Shown here: one piece after another, positions 1 through 6,968 of the stretch | Layout: every line of letters starts with the position of its first letter | Position numbering within the stretch: the stretch's first letter is position 1 | Assembly (NCBI GenBank): GCA_028823235.1 | Contig: JAPKBW010000022.1 | Location: forward strand, 1-32,285 | From: Longimicrobiales bacterium | GTDB taxonomy: Bacteria > Gemmatimonadota > Gemmatimonadetes > Longimicrobiales > Gaopeijiaceae | Direction: 5' to 3' | DNA length: 32,285 nucleotides | Notes under the pieces: generated by a model | What the model was told of the DNA's origin: nothing | Databases searched by the model: none | The model's input: the letters and a program-made list of their open reading frames with translations, nothing else | Made by a program: the position numbers and the translations under genes

Positions 1-281
1 AGGATCACCAGATCGGGGCGTTGTTCGTCGAGTAGCCGCCGGACCTGACGTTCGAGTCGTCGGAAATACGGGATCTTGGGCAACACCTCGACGAAGCCCA
101 TCACTGCCAGGCTGTCCAGTTCCGCAAATAGCTCTACACCCGCTTCTTTCATTGAGGGGCCACCGATTCCGAACAGCTGAGCCGTCGGATGGCGTCGAGA
201 GAGAGCTGAAACCAGCGCCGCTGCGTGGTGATCGCCAGAGGCTTCCCCGGCTAGGATCAAAAGACGAGGACCCGTCGTCAG
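1..281 (-). CDS. lpxB: Lipid-A-disaccharide synthase LpxB, N-terminal part (runs off the window)
   Basis: This is the first ~94 codons of the glycosyltransferase that joins UDP-2,3-diacylglucosamine and lipid X into the lipid A disaccharide on the inner membrane. I translated it by hand. It has the N-terminal family motif AGEASGD at about residue 11, then FGIGGPSMKEAGVELF and LAVMGFVEVLPKIP, which are close to the LpxB consensus. The 3' part lies outside the window. No ATG or GTG exists in this frame between an upstream in-frame TGA and the AGEASGD motif. The best start by length is a CTG at 281-279 that overlaps the stop of the 44-codon ORF upstream as CTGA, giving 10 residues before AGEASGD (E. 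coli has about 12). Alternatives are a CTG at 302 or a TTG four codons before the motif. The gene identity is firm; the start is not. Confidence 0.88.
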   Translation of the reverse strand, partial: MTTGPRLLILAGEASGDHHAAALVSALSRRHPTAQLFGIGGPSMKEAGVELFAELDSLAVMGFVEVLPKIPYFRRLERQVRRLLDEQRPDLVI

Positions 282-412
282 AAGGCGCTGCCGAGGTACC
301 AGATCGCGATTAAGGTAAAGCCGAGGAGCCCCAGTAATTTTCCGTTCGGCATACCCTTCCGGGTATCAATCCAGTTCTTCTTTCGCCGTTTTCGGGCTCG
401 AATCAGAGACAT
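278..412 (-). CDS. 44-residue membrane microprotein between lpxA and lpxB
   Basis: This short ORF starts with ATG at 412, 23 bases after the lpxA stop, and ends in TGA at 280-278, where it overlaps the presumed CTG start of lpxB. A consensus Shine-Dalgarno AGGAGG sits 5 bases before the ATG. The product has a strongly basic N-terminus (RARKRRKKNW) followed by one hydrophobic segment, LLGLLGFTLIAIWYLGSAF, up to the C-terminus. This predicts a single-pass inner-membrane protein with its basic end in the cytoplasm. I do not recognise a family. Its position suggests a role linked to lipid A synthesis, or a leader whose translation feeds ribosomes into lpxB; both are inference. In related genomes this slot often holds a larger gene. 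Confidence 0.66.
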   Translation of the reverse strand: MSLIRARKRRKKNWIDTRKGMPNGKLLGLLGFTLIAIWYLGSAF

Positions 413-417
413 GAGGT

Positions 418-423
418 CCTCCT
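418..423 (-). promoter_or_regulatory. Consensus Shine-Dalgarno AGGAGG of the 44-codon ORF
   Basis: On the minus strand AGGAGG is followed by five bases and ATG. It is the strongest ribosome binding site at this end of the lpx cluster and the main reason to accept the tiny ORF as translated. Confidence 0.7.
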
Positions 424-435
424 GAAGCGTCGGTT

Positions 436-1242
436 CTAGGTAGTTACGCCGCGCTCACTCGCGCGAATGAACTCGATCATGTGCCGCACTTCTGGCACGC
501 CGGTGATCTCGGCTTCAGCCCGATTCAGGGCCTTCGAAAGCATGACATCACCCTGAAAGAGCATCCGGTACGTCGCCTTGAGCGCCTTCTGTGTCTCATT
601 GGACAGCCCGCGGCGCTCCAGTCCTACTTTGTTCAACCCGTAGAGTTTCGGCGGGTTTCCAGCGGCCCGACAGTACGGAGGCACGTCCTGAGGGACCCGA
701 GATCCCCCACCGACGAACGCATGCGCGCCGATGCGAACGAACTGGTGAATCGGAGTGACCCCACCGACGATGACCCAGTCCTCGATATGAACGTGACCCG
801 CCATGTTCACCGCATTGGCGAGGATCACGTGATTTCCAATTTCGCAATCGTGGGCGACGTGCGTGTATGCCATCAACAGGCAGTCACTTCCGACGACCGT
901 GCGACCGGAAGCCGCGGTCCCACGGTTCAACGTGGCGAACTCACGAATCACCGTGCGATCTCCGATGCTCAGTTGAGCCTTTTCGCCTTTGAACTTGAGA
1001 TCCTGCGGATCCGTGCCCAGCACCGCGCCGTTCGCAATAAAACAGTCGTCGCCGATAGTCGTGTCCTTTTCGATCAACACGCGGGGACCGACCTCCGTGC
1101 CTGCGCCCACCTTCACGCCAGGTCCAATCAGGGCCCACGGTCCAACTATTACGCCATCCCCTAGTTCAGCGTCGGCGTGCACGATCGCCGTGGAGTGAAT
1201 CTGGGTTTCACCCCGCGTACTCAAAGATACCTGTTCACTCAT
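436..1242 (-). CDS. lpxA: Acyl-[ACP]--UDP-N-acetylglucosamine O-acyltransferase LpxA
   Basis: LpxA carries out the first step of lipid A synthesis, moving a 3-hydroxyacyl chain from ACP to the 3-OH of UDP-GlcNAc in the cytoplasm. The 268-residue product (E. coli has 262) begins with left-handed beta-helix hexapeptide repeats (about residues 15-190), has NRGTAASGRTVVGSD around 106-120 and THVAHDCEIGN at 127-137. His131 matches catalytic His125 of E. coli. The C-terminal third is the usual helical trimer domain. I chose the ATG at 1242, one base after the TGA of lpxC-fabZ; an in-frame ATG at 1257 inside that gene would add five residues. The tight junction implies translational coupling. Confidence 0.95.
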   Translation of the reverse strand: MSEQVSLSTRGETQIHSTAIVHADAELGDGVIVGPWALIGPGVKVGAGTEVGPRVLIEKDTTIGDDCFIANGAVLGTDPQDLKFKGEKAQLSIGDRTVIREFATLNRGTAASGRTVVGSDCLLMAYTHVAHDCEIGNHVILANAVNMAGHVHIEDWVIVGGVTPIHQFVRIGAHAFVGGGSRVPQDVPPYCRAAGNPPKLYGLNKVGLERRGLSNETQKALKATYRMLFQGDVMLSKALNRAEAEITGVPEVRHMIEFIRASERGVTT

Positions 1243-1243
1243 C

Positions 1244-2530
1244 TCACTTATCCACAATCCGAGCCATGAATTCAGCCTCAGCGACGACGTGCCCGTCCAC
1301 TAAACCGCGACCGGCAATCCGGCAAATTTGTCGCCGGAATTGAACGACATGCAATTCGAAGACTAGTGTGTCCCCCGGAGTGACCGGCCGCCGGAATTTC
1401 ACGTTATCCATCGTCATGAAGTACACGACTTTACTCTCCGGATCCTCCACATGATCCATGAGAAGCAGACCGCCGCACTGGGCCATAGCCTCCAGGATGA
1501 GGACGCCAGGCATGATCGGATGACCTGGGTAGTGCCCCTGAAAGAACGGTTCGTTGATCGTGACGTTCTTGATTCCGACGATGCTCTCGCCCGACACGAA
1601 ATCAATGATCCGGTCGACCAGCAACATCGGATACCGGTGCGGCAGGAATTCCATAATACGCGCGATATCGGCCACCGGCGGGCCGGCGCGACGAATTTGC
1701 TTACGGATGGCGCGTGCGAGCTCGACGTTCCCCGTGTGGCCCGGACGCTCAGCAACGACATGGGCCCTCAGGCGCCCTCCGAGCAGCGCTAGGTCGCCGA
1801 CGAGATCACCCACCTTGTGCCTAAGGAATTCGTCTTCGAATCGGAGCCCCTCCTCATTCATGACTCCGTCCTTCCCGATTACCACCGCGTTGTCCAAAGA
1901 TGCTCCCAGCGCAAAGCCACGCGCATGGAGCGCCTCGGCGTCGGCCTGGAAGCCAAACGTGCGCGCGGGTGCGAGAGCCGATTGAAAAGACGATTCATCT
2001 ACTAGGAATGAACCGAAGCTTCGCCCGATCCGTTGGTCTTCGAAGTCGATCGTCGCGGAGATTCGCAACGCGTCGGCCGGTGTCACGACATAGGATGAGC
2101 CACCGGCTTCTTCGACGTGAACGACCGATGGCACCGTGAAAATCTCTGCCTCTTCATCCTGATCTACAGCTCCCGCGTCATGCAGCGCTGCAGAGTACTC
2201 TTGAAACGATCCGTCGCGAATCGGAACCTCCTGCCCGTCCATTTCGATGAGCACGTTGTCGATGCACCCACCTGAAAGAGCGGCCATGACGTGTTCGACG
2301 GTCAGCACACGTGCTTCACCACTCGCGAGCGTCGTGCCGAACTCCGTGGCAATCACGTGCTCCACGGTGGCGGGGATCTCAGGCGCATCGTCGAGGTCCG
2401 TTCTCCGGAATCGAATCCCTGTCCCGGCCTCAGCAGGATTGAACCGAATAGAGGCGCCCTCTCCCGAATGGACGCCGACCCCGTCGAGCGTGATTTTCCG
2501 AGCGATGGTGCGCTGTGAAGGCCGACTCAT
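1244..2530 (-). CDS. lpxC/fabZ: Bifunctional UDP-3-O-acyl-GlcNAc deacetylase / 3-hydroxyacyl-ACP dehydratase (LpxC-FabZ fusion)
   Basis: One 428-residue chain carries two enzymes. Residues 1 to about 280 are LpxC, the zinc deacetylase that commits UDP-GlcNAc to lipid A. Its zinc ligands are visible as VEHVMAAL (His80), HKVGDLVGD (His238, Asp242), and the catalytic His lies in RPGHTGN (His265). Residues about 288-428 are FabZ, the hot-dog-fold dehydratase of fatty acid elongation, with LPHRYPMLLVDRI, then GHYPGHPIMPGVLILEAMAQ containing catalytic His333 and Glu347. There is no stop or frameshift between the halves. This fusion is known from Bacteroidota/Chlorobi and relatives and puts two enzymes that compete for the 3-hydroxyacyl-ACP pool on one chain. 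The ATG at 2530 gives a normal LpxC N-terminus. It lies 125 bases downstream of lpxD. Confidence 0.97.
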   Translation of the reverse strand: MSRPSQRTIARKITLDGVGVHSGEGASIRFNPAEAGTGIRFRRTDLDDAPEIPATVEHVIATEFGTTLASGEARVLTVEHVMAALSGGCIDNVLIEMDGQEVPIRDGSFQEYSAALHDAGAVDQDEEAEIFTVPSVVHVEEAGGSSYVVTPADALRISATIDFEDQRIGRSFGSFLVDESSFQSALAPARTFGFQADAEALHARGFALGASLDNAVVIGKDGVMNEEGLRFEDEFLRHKVGDLVGDLALLGGRLRAHVVAERPGHTGNVELARAIRKQIRRAGPPVADIARIMEFLPHRYPMLLVDRIIDFVSGESIVGIKNVTINEPFFQGHYPGHPIMPGVLILEAMAQCGGLLLMDHVEDPESKVVYFMTMDNVKFRRPVTPGDTLVFELHVVQFRRQICRIAGRGLVDGHVVAEAEFMARIVDK

Positions 2531-2596
2531 GCGGTAGAACCTCGCTCGTTACGGGGCGCGGTGGTGCGGGCTTCGAACGTTAAAAAAGTAACGACT

Positions 2597-2619
2597 AACC
2601 CGATGGTTACCTACGGGTT
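2597..2619 (-). other. Weak hairpin in the lpxD-lpxC/fabZ gap
   Basis: AACCCG and CGGGTT form a six-base stem around an 11-base loop. On the minus strand a TTTTTT run follows nine bases later (2582-2587). It could be a weak attenuator between lpxD and lpxC-fabZ, but the stem is short and the T run is not adjacent. I see no convincing promoter in this 125-base gap. Confidence 0.2.
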
Positions 2620-2655
2620 GCGGCGTGCAAGTCATATATCCCAATGCCCCGTCCA

Positions 2656-3723
2656 TTACCCGGACTTGAGTCTCTCGACCTCTTCTTCCAACTCCCGAAT
2701 ACGCTCGAGCATCTTGGGGATTCTCCCGATACGAGCCTGACGCCAAACCTCATCCACATGAGGGATGGCCGGGAATCCGGATACCGTCTCACCAGCCGGT
2801 ATGTCTCGTGTGACCCCGGATCGCACCGCGATGCGGGCGCCATCTCCGACCTCGACCTGGTTGATCACCCCTGACTGACCGCCGATCCAAACCCCTTTGC
2901 CCACTCTCGTCGATCCAGCCACCCCGGACATCGCGGCGATCAGTGTCATCGCACCAATTTTCACGTTGTGCGCGAGGTGAACCAGGTTGTCGATCTTCAC
3001 GCCCATGCCGACCCGGGTATCACCTAACGATCCCCGATCCACCACCGTATTCGCACCGATCTCGACACCATCGCCGATGATGCACCGACCGATCTGTGGC
3101 ATTTTCGCGTGCTCGCCGTCGACGAATGTGTATCCAAAGCCGTCCACGCCGAGGGTCACACCACTGTGGATGATGACGTCGCTGCCGATCTCCGTGTCAT
3201 AGTAGACCACCACATGGGGATAGAGTCGCGTCCGATCACCTACGACAGTGCCATGTTGAAGGACGCAATGCGCTCCGATCCTTGTGCCTGCTCCGACGCG
3301 GACTCCCTCCTCGAGCACGGCGTACGGGCCGATCGCAATGCCTTCGCCGAGCACGATGTCCTCGGCCAAGACCGCCGTCGGATGAACACCCGGCGTCCAC
3401 ACGTCCCGTGGCGCAAAGTGCGATTGAAGGCGGCGCAGCGCCGGATACGGATCAACCACGACGATGCTCGCCGCGGAATCGGGCACCAGAGAGACCAAAT
3501 CTTCCGAGACCAGGTACGCAGAGCCTTGGCAGCCCCCCACATGCTTTCCGTACTGGCGGAGAGCCAGAAAGGCGATCTGGCCCGCAGTGGCCTCGTCCAC
3601 CGGTGCGACACCGGTGATAGCCTTGTCACCCGCTCCCGACAGGGTGCCCCCCACGAGATCGGCCAACTCTGCGAGCGTCGGGAGGCTACGTCGAGTCGTG
3701 TCGCTTACATCGTCTTCAGGCAT
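2656..3723 (-). CDS. lpxD: UDP-3-O-(3-hydroxyacyl)glucosamine N-acyltransferase LpxD
   Basis: LpxD adds the second hydroxyacyl chain, at the 2-amino position, in lipid A synthesis. With the ATG at 3723 the product is 355 residues (E. coli has 341). It has an N-terminal uridine-binding domain (LAELADLVGGTLSG, then IAFLALRQYGKHV), hexapeptide beta-helix repeats from about 113 to 320, the GVDGFGYTF loop near 192-200, and NLVHLAHNVKIG at 246-257, where His252 corresponds to the catalytic His239 of E. coli. The C-terminus ends in a short coiled coil (RIRELEEEVERLK). Upstream in-frame ATGs at 3768 and 3798 would add up to 25 residues with no domain support. It follows skp by about 97 bases, as in many BAM-LPS clusters. 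Confidence 0.95.
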   Translation of the reverse strand: MPEDDVSDTTRRSLPTLAELADLVGGTLSGAGDKAITGVAPVDEATAGQIAFLALRQYGKHVGGCQGSAYLVSEDLVSLVPDSAASIVVVDPYPALRRLQSHFAPRDVWTPGVHPTAVLAEDIVLGEGIAIGPYAVLEEGVRVGAGTRIGAHCVLQHGTVVGDRTRLYPHVVVYYDTEIGSDVIIHSGVTLGVDGFGYTFVDGEHAKMPQIGRCIIGDGVEIGANTVVDRGSLGDTRVGMGVKIDNLVHLAHNVKIGAMTLIAAMSGVAGSTRVGKGVWIGGQSGVINQVEVGDGARIAVRSGVTRDIPAGETVSGFPAIPHVDEVWRQARIGRIPKMLERIRELEEEVERLKSG

Positions 3724-3820
3724 GGTCGATTCTAGGTTTCCTGAATGCGGGAAGGACCCGCCGGGCATTAAATCTGCTCCGCGAGTCCTTCGCTCCACTC
3801 ATGATCTTTGCTTAGTGCTC

Positions 3821-4357
3821 TTAGTCGCCGCCCTGCCCTGCTCCTGGCGTAGACTGAAGCCGCATGATGACTTCCTGCGTCAGGTCGAGCGCGGGGTCGG
3901 CTGAAACGATCGAGCCGGACGCAGCATCCAAAATTATGGAGTAGGCCCCCTCCTCGCGCATCGTCTCAATGATCGCAGTGATGTTGTCCATCACTGGCTG
4001 AATCAAGGCAGCTCTGCGTTGCTCTGCGAGCTGCTGAAGCTGCGTGGTGCGCTGCTGATACTCTTGGAACTTTGCCTGCAACTGGGCCTCCCGATTAGTC
4101 CTCGCTTCAGGCGAAAGCGTCAACTGCTGCTGCTGAAGCGCGGCTTCCAAGTTCTGGAGCTCTGTCTCGGTCTGCGTGACCTCAGCCTGATAGCCCGCCA
4201 TCTCGGCATCAAAGGCGGCCCCGGCAGCCTCCGCACCAGGCGCGTTGGCTAGAATTTCCTGAGAATTGATGTAGGCAATTTTTAGTGTCTGTGCCTCGGC
4301 GGCTCCGGCCGAGAGCAAGAAGGCCAGCGCCAGAAGCGCAAAAGACGTGCGTCGCAT
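3821..4357 (-). CDS. skp: Periplasmic OmpH/Skp-family chaperone
   Basis: Skp is a periplasmic holdase that keeps outer-membrane proteins soluble on the way to BamA. From the ATG at 4357 the product is 178 residues: a signal peptide MRRTSFALLALAFLLSAGAAEAQ, a conserved IAYINSQEIL strand at the mature start, a Gln/Glu-rich coiled-coil arm about residues 50-125 (ETELQNLEAALQQQQ, QEYQQRTTQLQQLAEQRR), and a closing head segment (YSIILDAASGSIVSADPALDLT). A GGAG lies eight bases before this start; an in-frame ATG eight codons upstream is possible but breaks the signal peptide layout. Its place between bamA and lpxD is the classic one. Confidence 0.93.
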   Translation of the reverse strand: MRRTSFALLALAFLLSAGAAEAQTLKIAYINSQEILANAPGAEAAGAAFDAEMAGYQAEVTQTETELQNLEAALQQQQLTLSPEARTNREAQLQAKFQEYQQRTTQLQQLAEQRRAALIQPVMDNITAIIETMREEGAYSIILDAASGSIVSADPALDLTQEVIMRLQSTPGAGQGGD

Positions 4358-4511
4358 AATCCTGACTCCGTGTTGTGTCATGCCACCGGACTCTCGTAAT
4401 CCCCTCAAGGCCGGCAGGCTCCCGTGTTCCCCATGCGACCCGTCAATGAGCCGCGAGCATAGCATCTAAATGTGTAAAGGCTGCCAAAATATGTACAGTC
4501 GCTCCGATTGA

Positions 4512-6968
4512 TTACAGTCCTGCGCCCATCCGAAAATGGAGCTGCCATCCAGGCACCGTCCGATCGAGTCCATACGCGTAATCGAGCCCAATCGGTCCAA
4601 ACGGCGTCACGATCTGCATCCCCACACCAACCCCTCGATACAGGGTGGACGGATCGAAGTCGCGAGGATTCCTCCAAACGCTTCCCGCATCGTAGAAAAC
4701 GTGCACCCCGAGCTGGCCACCTAGTCGCGCCGCGTACTCCGCAGTCAGACTAAAAAAGGCGTCCCCAAGTCGGGCGATGTCCGTGATGTCGGTCGACCCC
4801 TGTGGGAAGAAGCCCCTCGGCGTGATGGAAGTCTCGTCGTACCCGCGGAGGTTTTGTCCGAACTGCACACCACCCATCCAGAATCGATCAAACGGGAATG
4901 CCGCAGCATCGCCGAAGATCGCACCCGCGCGCAGAGTTAGCCCAAGAGCAAACGCCACACCTCCACCCTGCGGGTCTCCCCCGATCTGACCGGTCGGCAC
5001 CCACCAAGTTCCGTCACCGAGCACACGCGTAAAGTCACCATCACCGCCCAAGAAGCCACCATTCTGCTCAAGGGTGACGTTCTGGCGTGAACCGACGGTC
5101 GGGAAGATCGGATGATTCAGAGTCTGCCGCGTGATACTACCTGAGAGCTGGCTCTGGACTCCCGGTGGGCGACCGAACAGCGACGTATCATCAACGTCAC
5201 TGAACAGTTCGTAGTTGGTCCGGGAAAGGCTGTATCCAACGAAAAGTCGTGTGTACTGCGACCCCCGCCAAGGGAAGCCGAGGCGGAAATTCGCCCCAAG
5301 ACGCTTCCGCTGCCCTGTCGAGAACTGGAAGAAGCGGTCACGTGAATTGAACAGCGCAACCGTGCCGGAGGTTCTGGTCTGGAGCAGAGCCGGATCGGTG
5401 TAGGACATCTCAAAGCTGTTGATGTAGCGGCCGAAGTCCCAGCGTAGCGACCCCGATTTCGCTTGACCGAACAGGTTCGGCTGATCGTATCCGATGAAGC
5501 CGGAGAGCCCCACTCCACCTCCGACAGACGTACCGAAGTTTATCGAGCCAGTCTGCTTCTCTTCGACCTGGAAAGTCAGGTCGACATCGCCGTTGTCGAG
5601 CGGCGTGATATCGGGAAACGGGAGTGGCGCCTCGAAGAAGCCAAGGGCCGAGATGTTCTGATATGTCTGCATCACCCGGTCCTGGCTGTATACGTCTCCA
5701 GGGAAGACGAACATTTGGTTTCGAATCACCCATTCGTAGGTGTATTCGTTCCCCTTGATATTGACCCGATTGATGATGGCCGGCTGCCCCTCATTAATCT
5801 CCCAAGAGGCATCGACTGTAGGCGGCTGGTCACCTTCCGCTTCGTTGATGCTCACGACCGGATTCACCCGGACGTACAGGTACCCCTCATTCCGGTAAAG
5901 CTCCTCAACGCTTTGAATCGCGAGGTTGAACGCTTCCGCGTCGAAGAGCTGCCCTTTTTCGTTCGCCGTCCCGCCACTCCCACCGAACCCGAGACTCCCG
6001 AGGATGCCGCCACCGCGGGTCGAGCGGAACAGCTCCTGGAGCTCTTCCACTTCGAAGACGGTGTTGCCGTCGACGGCGAAGTCACCGAGTTGGTATTGGT
6101 CTCCTTCGTCGACCGTCACCTCGACCCGTGCTTTCCCGCTCTCCGGGTCGACGATGATCGTGTCTCCCAACACCACGAAGTCGAGATAGCCGCGAGACCT
6201 GTATAGTCGGGGCAATTCTTCTTCGAGATCGCTCAAAAAATTGACCTGACCGAACGTTCCGTCTCGGAACCACCAGAAACCCTCGGCAGAGGTCGACATG
6301 ACCCCACCCAGCTCTTTGTCTGTCAAGCCTTCATTTCCCACGAAGTCGAGCTGAGCGACCGTCACTCGTTGGCCCTCGGACACATCGAGAATGAGTTCGA
6401 TCTCGTTCGAGGCTCCCTCGATCGCTACCCGTCGATCGGTGATCTCCGCAAAAGGAATGCCCTCACTAGCCAACTCTGATCGGATAAACGCCTTCGCGTT
6501 AATGATCTTCTGTTCGCTAAGCGGAAAGCCCGAGTTCAGGCCCGTCGTGTCGCGCACTTGCCGTGCCGACACGTTCTGAAGTCCCTCGATCGCCACCCTG
6601 CGGATGAGGGGAGCTTCCAGCACCTCGACCGTGAGAATGTAGGGGGCGACCCCTGCGCCGCGCGGCTCACTAGCTCGAATCACTACGTCAATGAATTGAC
6701 CCGTGTTCAGCAGTTCCTTGGTGCCGCGCTGAACCGCTCGATAGGTGATCTCTTGTCCGGGTTGGATCGCGAACAGGGACAGAATGAACTGTGCCTGAAT
6801 GCGAACATTTCCCTGAACTTCGAGAGAATCAACCTGAACCAGCCCTTCGGCCTGCTCCTGTGCTTCTACGGCTGTCGATGACAGTGCCGCCACGACGCCA
6901 AAGAAAGCCACCGCAAGTGCGGTAGCCTTTCCGAGACGGTGAGCGACGATGAGGACTCTCTGACTCAC
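4512..6968 (-). CDS. bamA: Outer-membrane protein assembly factor BamA (Omp85)
   Basis: BamA folds and inserts beta-barrels into the outer membrane. The 818-residue product has a signal peptide ending near AVEAQ, POTRA repeats over about 40-430 (typical: VDSLEVQGNVRIQAQFIL, RRVAIEGLQNVSARQV, YQLGDFAVDGNTVFEVEEL, INRVNIKGNEYTYEWVIR), and a 16-strand barrel over the last ~380 residues with GGVQFGQNLRGYD, the LRGY form of the conserved loop-6 RGF/RGY motif. The chain ends in FRMGAGL, so the last residue is Leu, not the usual Phe/Trp of a beta signal. Its ATG overlaps the clpC stop (ATGA), implying coupled translation with an unrelated protease gene. About 150 bases without a gene follow before skp. 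Confidence 0.97.
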   Translation of the reverse strand: MSQRVLIVAHRLGKATALAVAFFGVVAALSSTAVEAQEQAEGLVQVDSLEVQGNVRIQAQFILSLFAIQPGQEITYRAVQRGTKELLNTGQFIDVVIRASEPRGAGVAPYILTVEVLEAPLIRRVAIEGLQNVSARQVRDTTGLNSGFPLSEQKIINAKAFIRSELASEGIPFAEITDRRVAIEGASNEIELILDVSEGQRVTVAQLDFVGNEGLTDKELGGVMSTSAEGFWWFRDGTFGQVNFLSDLEEELPRLYRSRGYLDFVVLGDTIIVDPESGKARVEVTVDEGDQYQLGDFAVDGNTVFEVEELQELFRSTRGGGILGSLGFGGSGGTANEKGQLFDAEAFNLAIQSVEELYRNEGYLYVRVNPVVSINEAEGDQPPTVDASWEINEGQPAIINRVNIKGNEYTYEWVIRNQMFVFPGDVYSQDRVMQTYQNISALGFFEAPLPFPDITPLDNGDVDLTFQVEEKQTGSINFGTSVGGGVGLSGFIGYDQPNLFGQAKSGSLRWDFGRYINSFEMSYTDPALLQTRTSGTVALFNSRDRFFQFSTGQRKRLGANFRLGFPWRGSQYTRLFVGYSLSRTNYELFSDVDDTSLFGRPPGVQSQLSGSITRQTLNHPIFPTVGSRQNVTLEQNGGFLGGDGDFTRVLGDGTWWVPTGQIGGDPQGGGVAFALGLTLRAGAIFGDAAAFPFDRFWMGGVQFGQNLRGYDETSITPRGFFPQGSTDITDIARLGDAFFSLTAEYAARLGGQLGVHVFYDAGSVWRNPRDFDPSTLYRGVGVGMQIVTPFGPIGLDYAYGLDRTVPGWQLHFRMGAGL

